A DNA stretch of 64,000 bases from Actinomyces sp. HPA0247 (lineage in GTDB: Bacteria > Actinomycetota > Actinomycetes > Actinomycetales > Actinomycetaceae): contig KE150450.1 of NCBI GenBank assembly GCA_000411415.1, positions 1,128,932-1,192,931 of the forward strand. Direction: 5' to 3'. Positions within the stretch are counted from its first letter, which is position 1. Each line of letters starts with the position of its first letter. Of this stretch, positions 58,665 through 64,000 are shown in pieces. Both the position numbers and the translations under genes were made by a program. The notes beneath the pieces were generated by a model. The model made no database searches. It saw nothing but the letters and a program-made list of their open reading frames with translations, and had not been told where the DNA came from.

Positions 58665-60777
58665 CCGACGCGTCATCATCGCCCTCAAAGGACTGGGGGC
58701 GATGGCCAATCACGGCGTCTACGACTTCGAGCGCGCCCGCGACCAGCGCTTCAGCGCAGACATCGTCATGTGGGTCGAGACCGCGGGTGCCACCGATGAC
58801 ATCGCCGCCACCGTCTCCTACGCGGATATCGCCGACGAGGCCATGGCGGTCCTCACCGGCACCGCCGTTGACCTGATCGAAACCCTCGCTGAGACCATCG
58901 CCGAGCGCGTCATGAGCCACGAGGGCGTCGTCGGCACCGAGGTGACCGTCCACAAGCCCGACGCCCCCATCGACCACCCCTTCGCGGACGTGTCGGTGAC
59001 CGTGCGCGCGGGTGAGACTGACGCGATGCCGCTATCGCTGTCCCTCAAGGGCATCTACGAGGCCGAGGACGGCTCGGTCCTCACCGGCGAGATCGAGGCC
59101 TACGGCCGCGCTCAGGCGCCCAGCCCCGCGCAGCAGGAGCACCGCGAGGTGCTCCCGTCGCGCCGCGCCGCGCACGCCGCCGAGGCAGCGCGCGAGGAGG
59201 ACACCTCCCGACCGGCGCACCTGCGCTCGCGTCGCGTGGTCCTGGCGATCGGCGGCAACCTCGGGGACGTGCCCGTCACGCTCATGCACACGGTCGAGGC
59301 CCTGTCCTACATGGAGGGCTTCCAGATCGACGACGTGTCGCCGATCATGCGCACGAAGCCGGTGCTCGCGCCCGGTCAGGCCCCCCAGCCGGACTATTGG
59401 AACGCCGTCGTCGTCGGTTCCGCGATCGCGAGCCCCGACGAGCTCTTCGCTCAGACCAGCCGCATCGAGCGCGAGCTGGGGCGCGAACGCCACGAGCGCT
59501 GGGGCGCGCGCACCGTCGACATCGACATCATTCAGATCGAGGGCCTGGCCTCCGCCGATCCGGTCCTCACCCTGCCGCACCCGCGCGCCAAGGAACGCGC
59601 CTTCGTGCTGGCTCCCTGGCTCCTGTGCGACCCCGACGCCATCCTCGAGGGCGTGGGACGCGTGTCCGACCTGCTGGCCCACACCCCCGACCGCGAGGGC
59701 ATCATCGACGCTGTCGACGACTGGCTCGAAGACCCCGCGGCCGTCATGGCCGACTCGGACCAGCTCCTGGCCCAGCGCGCCGAGCAGGCCAGTGCCGACA
59801 TGCGCGAGCTCATCGAGGCCCTGACCGGCGAAATCAGCCAGGTCGACAACCTCGTGACCCGCCCGGGTGTGCCCGCGGCCGACACCCCCTTCTCCGGCGC
59901 GATCGAGGCCTCGGTCCCGCCCGCGCCGACGCCTGCGCCCGCTCCTCACACTGTGTCGGCTCCCGCAGGTGCGCCGTCGCCCGAGGCCGCGGCCCCGCAC
60001 GCGGCGTGGGCCCCCGAGGCTGTGCCTGCGCCCGAGGTGACGCCCGCTCCGCAGGAGATGAGCAGCGAGGAAGCGGTTGCGCTCGACGCTGCACCGATCC
60101 CGCAGCCGCAGACCCCCGCCCAGCTCGCGGCCGAGCAGGCGGCAGACCCCGCCCGGTCCGCCGCCAGCACATCGCGCTTCGCCCCCGCCGAGGAGGAGGC
60201 AGCGGCCGCGCAGGCACCCGTTCCTCCCGTCGAACAGTCGGCACCCGCCCAGGACAACGCGCCCGCCCAGGAAAACGCACCCGCCCAGGAAGCGTCCCCC
60301 CAGGAGGCTCCGCCCCAGCGCGAACGCCGTCACCGCGCAGATCGCGCCTCGTCGCGACCCTCCTGGCATCCGGTCTCCTCCGTGCCCGCGGATTCTGCGG
60401 CCGGGCGCATGACCCGCAAGATCGGCACGGGCACCTACAAGCCGAGCGGCACCGAAAAACCCCGCTGGGTCCCCGTCTTTGAGCCCAAGCGGGAGGAAAC
60501 GCGTTCGGCGATCGCGCTGCCGGACTGGAACTTCTCCGTCAGCTCCGCACACGACGTGCGCGTCGTTGACGACCGCTCCGGCCTCGGCCACGACGACGAG
60601 CCCCCCAAGGCCACCGTCCACGCTGATGGGCGCTCGACGATCCTCGCCCCCGGGCTGCCCGACAACACTCCCGTCGGCCCGATCCCCGAGGACGAGGCCA
60701 CACAGACCGGCATCCTGCGTCGCGTTGTCGTGCGGCCCACGATGACCGGAGCGATCCCGATCGTCAAGAGGCGCTAA
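58657..60777 (+). CDS. folK: FolB-FolK fusion with long disordered C-terminal extension
   Basis: A 706-residue protein starting with TTG seven bases after AAAGGAGA. Residues 1-120 are dihydroneopterin aldolase (LKGLGAMANHGVYDFER). A linker follows, then HPPK at about 190-335 (VVLAIGGNLGDVP, and RWGARTVDIDIIQIEG with the catalytic Asp pair). FolB-FolK fusions are common. Unusual are the roughly 370 residues beyond HPPK: Pro/Ala/Glu low complexity to about 575, then a less repetitive end (KPRWVPVFEPKREETRSAIA) finishing MTGAIPIVKRR. No membrane segment is seen in it. The extension's role is unknown. The stop overlaps the next ATG by one base. Confidence 0.9.
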   Translation: MTNRRVIIALKGLGAMANHGVYDFERARDQRFSADIVMWVETAGATDDIAATVSYADIADEAMAVLTGTAVDLIETLAETIAERVMSHEGVVGTEVTVHKPDAPIDHPFADVSVTVRAGETDAMPLSLSLKGIYEAEDGSVLTGEIEAYGRAQAPSPAQQEHREVLPSRRAAHAAEAAREEDTSRPAHLRSRRVVLAIGGNLGDVPVTLMHTVEALSYMEGFQIDDVSPIMRTKPVLAPGQAPQPDYWNAVVVGSAIASPDELFAQTSRIERELGRERHERWGARTVDIDIIQIEGLASADPVLTLPHPRAKERAFVLAPWLLCDPDAILEGVGRVSDLLAHTPDREGIIDAVDDWLEDPAAVMADSDQLLAQRAEQASADMRELIEALTGEISQVDNLVTRPGVPAADTPFSGAIEASVPPAPTPAPAPHTVSAPAGAPSPEAAAPHAAWAPEAVPAPEVTPAPQEMSSEEAVALDAAPIPQPQTPAQLAAEQAADPARSAASTSRFAPAEEEAAAAQAPVPPVEQSAPAQDNAPAQENAPAQEASPQEAPPQRERRHRADRASSRPSWHPVSSVPADSAAGRMTRKIGTGTYKPSGTEKPRWVPVFEPKREETRSAIALPDWNFSVSSAHDVRVVDDRSGLGHDDEPPKATVHADGRSTILAPGLPDNTPVGPIPEDEATQTGILRRVVVRPTMTGAIPIVKRR

Positions 60778-61253
60778 TGAAACCCGTGTCGATCGTGTGG
60801 GTGGCGGCGGTGGGCCTCGTGGCCGCCGGCCTGAGCTTCCTCGGCTTCCTCGCGCACATGCGCCAGGGCGGCACCCCGATGATCGTCACCCCTGGACCCG
60901 CGGTCATCTTTGCGATTGCCACGGCCTGCCTCGTCTGGTCCGGCCTGGCGGTGCGCCGCCTGCGCGCGGGCAAGGACACGTGGATCGACGCGATCGGCGC
61001 GATGCGCGTCGCAGTCTTCGCGCGCACGAGCGCCCTCGTCGGCTCCGGCCTGACCGGAATTCTCATCGGCGTCATGGCGGTGTCTCTCATGCAGCTCGAA
61101 GCGCCCGTGATGCTGGCCAACGCGATCGCGTCGGGCCTGTCCGGCCTCGTCGGCCTCGTCTGGACGATCATCGCGGTCGTTATCGAACGCTGGTGCGTCA
61201 TCAACCCCGACGACGAGGGATCGACGTCCTCCAAGCGCAGCGCGGCCGCCTGA
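60777..61253 (+). CDS. DUF3180 family membrane protein
   Basis: A 158-aa protein with four hydrophobic helices (about 5-27, 36-55, 83-105, 113-135) and a short acidic-to-basic tail. DUF3180 proteins follow folK in many actinobacteria, as here (one-base overlap). Function unknown. Confidence 0.82.
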   Translation: MKPVSIVWVAAVGLVAAGLSFLGFLAHMRQGGTPMIVTPGPAVIFAIATACLVWSGLAVRRLRAGKDTWIDAIGAMRVAVFARTSALVGSGLTGILIGVMAVSLMQLEAPVMLANAIASGLSGLVGLVWTIIAVVIERWCVINPDDEGSTSSKRSAAA

Positions 61254-61355
61254 TCGCCCGCGGCGCAGTGCGTTGCGGCGGCCGCCCCGTGTGAAAGTCG
61301 CCCCCGTCCCGAGCGTTAGCCGCTGCCCGCGCCCCGCGCCCGGTATCGTGGATGC

Positions 61356-62303
61356 GTGGCTGACCAGCGTAAGAATTCCCCCAGGCGACCCACCTCCAGG
61401 CGTAGTGCGCCGGGAGGCGCTACCGGTCGCGTCGGCGATCGAGCGTCCCGCGCCGCAGCTGGCAGCCGCGTTTCCGCTGCTCGTCCGGCCGCCTCGAAGG
61501 CCTCCACATCGACGAAAAAGGGGAGCGCTGGCTCGGCGCAGCGCTCCGCTAGCGCGAAGGCACCCCGTCAGAAGAAGTCGTCGGGCGGTGGCCGTCCGCC
61601 CGTCAACCTGTGGCCGCGGCGCATCATCACGGGCCTCGGGCTGATCCTCATCCTCGCCCTCATCGTGTGGGGCATCGTCGCTGGGATCCGCGCGATCGTC
61701 GGAGCCGTCAGCGCCGATCCCGCGCCGCAGTCCAGCCCCCAATCCGCCGTTCAGTCCGGCGCGGTGGACGCGTCCGGCTATACCCTCAAGGGCGGCCAGG
61801 AGGCCACGGCAGACGGCCTGCTCACCGACGGCACGACGATCGATATTCCCACCTGCCTGGATCGCGACATCACGGTCACGGCGAAGGCGTCGGCGACGTC
61901 GTCCGGGTCGGCGATGCCCGTGACCCTCACGCTCGAAAACCGGGGTTCCGTCGCCTGCTCGACCTCCCTGTCCCGCTTCGGGCTGCAGATTTCGACGGGT
62001 GACCTGCAGGTCTACAACTCGGCGAAGTGCGGCGAGGGCCAGCAGTCGTCGACGACCCTGCTGCTGCGCCCGGGCGCCACGTGGACCGGCGCCCTGCGCT
62101 GGGATGGCTACGTGTACACGAACGGCTGCACGACCCCGGCGGGTGGAGCGAGCGCCGCGTCCGCCGGTACCTACAAGGTCGCGGTCACGATGGGTACGCG
62201 CGAGGTCGGCTCGACCGTCGTCGACGTGACTCCCGCGCCCACGCCCGCCCCGCAGTCCGGAGCTCAGTCCGGCGCGCAGTCGGGAACCCAGTCGGGCCGC
62301 TAG
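61356..62303 (+). CDS. membrane-anchored hypothetical protein with extracytoplasmic beta domain
   Basis: A 315-aa protein: very basic Ser/Ala/Lys/Arg-rich cytosolic tail (1-85), one transmembrane helix (about 90-113, RIITGLGLILILALIVWGIV), a PQSSPQSAVQSG linker, an Ig-like extracytoplasmic domain (about 140-295) with Cys pairs, and a C-terminal QSGAQSGAQSG repeat. Family not named by me; similar single-pass proteins near disA occur in related bacteria. GTG 61356 has no SD, and TATCGT at 61344-61349 lies six bases upstream, so it may be a leaderless message. It converges on disA with a gap of three bases. Confidence 0.78.
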   Translation: MADQRKNSPRRPTSRRSAPGGATGRVGDRASRAAAGSRVSAARPAASKASTSTKKGSAGSAQRSASAKAPRQKKSSGGGRPPVNLWPRRIITGLGLILILALIVWGIVAGIRAIVGAVSADPAPQSSPQSAVQSGAVDASGYTLKGGQEATADGLLTDGTTIDIPTCLDRDITVTAKASATSSGSAMPVTLTLENRGSVACSTSLSRFGLQISTGDLQVYNSAKCGEGQQSSTTLLLRPGATWTGALRWDGYVYTNGCTTPAGGASAASAGTYKVAVTMGTREVGSTVVDVTPAPTPAPQSGAQSGAQSGTQSGR

Positions 62304-62306
62304 GGT

Positions 62307-63377
62307 CTACCAGCCGACGAGGCCGGAACTGACCGCCTGCGCCTGGTGCGCCAGGTTCTCGGTGATGAGCTTGGCGCGGTAGGGGCCGATGCCCTCGATG
62401 GCTTCCAGCTCCTCGGTGGTGGCGGCGCGCAGTGCCGGCAGCGTCGTGATGTGCGCGGAGACCTCCTTGATGGCTCCCCACGACAGGTGCGGGACCAGGG
62501 AGAGGGCGCGCACGCCGCGCGGCGTGATCTCGCGGTCCAGGTCCGCGACTTCGTACACGTCCAGCCCGAGGATGTTCGCGATCGCGGTGAGGTCCACGAT
62601 GCGCTCCGACCCGAGGGAGGACAGTTCGGCCTCGACGCGTGCGACGTCGTCGGGGTTGCGGATGTAGTCGCGCATGACGAGGGCCCGCTCGGACGCGGAG
62701 CCGCGCACGAGGTCCTCGACCTGCAGGGCCAGCAGGCGCCCCTCGGAGCCGAGCTCCTCCAGGTATTCCGTGATTTCGGAGGTGATGCGCCGGATCATCT
62801 CCATGCGCTGCATGACGGTGGCGACGTCGCGCACGGTCGCGCTGTCGCGCATCTCGAGGATGGTGAGGGTCTGCAGGACCTCGTCGAGGCGCTGACTGTA
62901 GCGGTCGAGCGTATCTACCGCCAGGTTGGCGCGCGAGAGAAGGGCCTCGGGCTCCTCCACCAGGCGATGCTCGGTGCCCACGTAGATGGAAATCATGCGC
63001 ATCGACGCGGACAGGGACAGGACCGGCAGGTGGGTCTGACGGGCGGTGCGCTGCGCGGTGCGGTGGCGCATGCCGGACTCGTCGGTGGGAATCGTGGGGT
63101 CCGGGAAGAGCTGCACGTTGGCCTTGCGGATGCGCCACAGGTCGGGATCGATGATGACGGCACCGTCCATCTTGCACAGCTCACGCAGGCGCGCGGCCGT
63201 GAAAGCGACGTCGAGGTCGAAGCCGCCCGAGCAGATGGCTTGAACTTCGGGGGTGTATCCCAGGACGATGAGGGCGCCCGTGTGGGAGCGCTGGATTCGT
63301 TCCAGTCCTTCTCGCAATGGCGTACCGGGCGCGACTGCGCGCAGTGCCTCACGAAGGATCGCTGCATCGGACGTCAA
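62307..63377 (-). CDS. disA: diadenylate cyclase DisA
   Basis: Makes c-di-AMP from two ATP and scans DNA for branched structures. 356 aa with the DAC motifs DGAVII and RHRTA (in SGMRHRTAQRT), a helical middle domain, and a C-terminal helix-hairpin-helix (IEGIGPYRAKLI). The start is TTG at 63377, eight bases after GGAGG. It lies 36 bases downstream of radA, the usual order; in other bacteria RadA modulates DisA. Confidence 0.96.
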   Translation of the reverse strand: MTSDAAILREALRAVAPGTPLREGLERIQRSHTGALIVLGYTPEVQAICSGGFDLDVAFTAARLRELCKMDGAVIIDPDLWRIRKANVQLFPDPTIPTDESGMRHRTAQRTARQTHLPVLSLSASMRMISIYVGTEHRLVEEPEALLSRANLAVDTLDRYSQRLDEVLQTLTILEMRDSATVRDVATVMQRMEMIRRITSEITEYLEELGSEGRLLALQVEDLVRGSASERALVMRDYIRNPDDVARVEAELSSLGSERIVDLTAIANILGLDVYEVADLDREITPRGVRALSLVPHLSWGAIKEVSAHITTLPALRAATTEELEAIEGIGPYRAKLITENLAHQAQAVSSGLVGW

Positions 63378-63413
63378 TGTGATTCCCTCCCAGAAGAGTA
63401 GGTTTGGTACCTA

Positions 63414-64000
63414 TTATTGCGAGTCTGCCGGGAAAGCGACACGAATAGCCGTCGCCAGATCCGACACAGTAAAGACGGTGATGCCGTCGACGCCTGCGAG
63501 ATCCTCGCTGCCCTGAGCGGGAACGATCGCCGAGGAGAAGCCCAGGCGTGCGGCCTCGGCGAGGCGACGTTGAGTGCCCGTGCACGCTCGGACCTCGCCC
63601 GTCAGGGAGATCTCTCCGACCGCCACGAGGTCGGCGCGAGGGGGAACGCCCTTGAGCGAGGACACGATCGAGATGGCCATCGCGAGGTCGATCGCCGGCT
63701 CAACCGTGCGGGCACCGCCGACCGTGGAGACGTAGACGTCCGCCCCCGACGTGTCCGCGCCGATGCGGGCCTGCAGGACCGCCAGGATCATGGCGACGCG
63801 CGCGTGGTCGACGCCCGAGGTCGTGCGCCGCGGCGAGCCACCCGACGAGGGTGCGACGAGCGACTGGATCTCCGTGGGCAGTGGGCGGCGCCCTTCCAGG
63901 GAGACAGCCGCGCACGTGCCGGGCACGCCGCGCGTCGTGCGCGACAGGAAGAGCCCGGAGGGGTCAGCGAGGCCGTAGATCCCCGAGTCTGTCAGCTCGA
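63414..64000 (-). CDS. radA: DNA repair protein RadA, C-terminal part (cut by window edge)
   Basis: Frame open to the last base; 195 codons visible, missing the zinc finger and Walker A region. ELTDSGIYGLADPSGLFLS, then the Lon-like domain with ARVAMILAVLQARIG, VYVSTVGGARTVEPAIDLAM, RADLVAVGEISLTGEVR and the ending region GSEDLAGVDGI. RadA promotes branch migration in recombination. It is co-transcribed with disA. Confidence 0.95.
   Translation of the reverse strand, partial: ELTDSGIYGLADPSGLFLSRTTRGVPGTCAAVSLEGRRPLPTEIQSLVAPSSGGSPRRTTSGVDHARVAMILAVLQARIGADTSGADVYVSTVGGARTVEPAIDLAMAISIVSSLKGVPPRADLVAVGEISLTGEVRACTGTQRRLAEAARLGFSSAIVPAQGSEDLAGVDGITVFTVSDLATAIRVAFPADSQ

Overview
The window is 64 kb of high-GC DNA with short intergenic gaps, many GTG/TTG starts and ATGA-type overlaps. 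The gene content (moxR/DUF58/transglutaminase/kinase cluster, clpC, disA-radA, ftsH-fol operon) fits an actinobacterium. Gene neighbourhoods and protein style suggest an Actinomyces/Schaalia-type organism; that placement is an inference. I see no rRNA, tRNA, CRISPR array, transposase or phage gene.

Layout. 1-1196: end of a YgfZ/GcvT-like gene, then dtd. 1775-4243: clpC. 4429-19318: seven co-oriented genes (giant Ig/FN3 surface protein, MoxR ATPase, DUF58, transglutaminase-like membrane protein, Ser/Thr kinase, PP2C phosphatase, FHA protein), resembling the PFNA cluster known from bifidobacteria. The likely theme is phosphorylation-controlled envelope assembly. 19562-22279: pyruvate phosphate dikinase. 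22280-23391: a repeat-rich island. 23392-24213: CPBP membrane protease. 24544-33555: an iron-uptake operon with FTR1 permease, P19 lipoprotein, DUF2318 membrane protein, two FtsX permeases, an ABC ATPase, an FMN-binding lipoprotein and ApbE. This is a FetMP-Fip-type system with a flavinylation module. 33556-35862: a lower-GC endonuclease-like gene between repeats. 35863-39219: a large FAD/Fe-S oxidoreductase. 40203-42149: an acidic protein of unknown role. 42242-46063: an alpha/beta hydrolase, then metY-metX (minus strand) behind a short leader peptide and overlapping hairpins that look like an attenuator. 46511-47857: NlpC/P60 cell-wall hydrolase. 47858-50525: tandem repeats and two paralogous membrane proteins. 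50522-61253: ppa, then dacB, a degenerate DUF2342 protein, tilS, hpt, ftsH, folE, folP, a folB-folK fusion and DUF3180. 61356-64000: a membrane-anchored protein, disA and the end of radA.

The least explained material is non-coding. There are three dispersed palindromic repeat families (about 105-114 bp, 75 bp and 70-90 bp), a tandem-repeat block near 48 kb and a four-site GTTAAC array. The most interesting regulatory candidate is the metY leader: the peptide MNRRMCR followed by three mutually overlapping hairpins. Several enzymes carry unusual low-complexity insertions (Dtd, ApbE, the FAD oxidoreductase, FolBK). Two proteins appear to have lost their catalytic residues: the transglutaminase-like protein and the DUF2342 protein.
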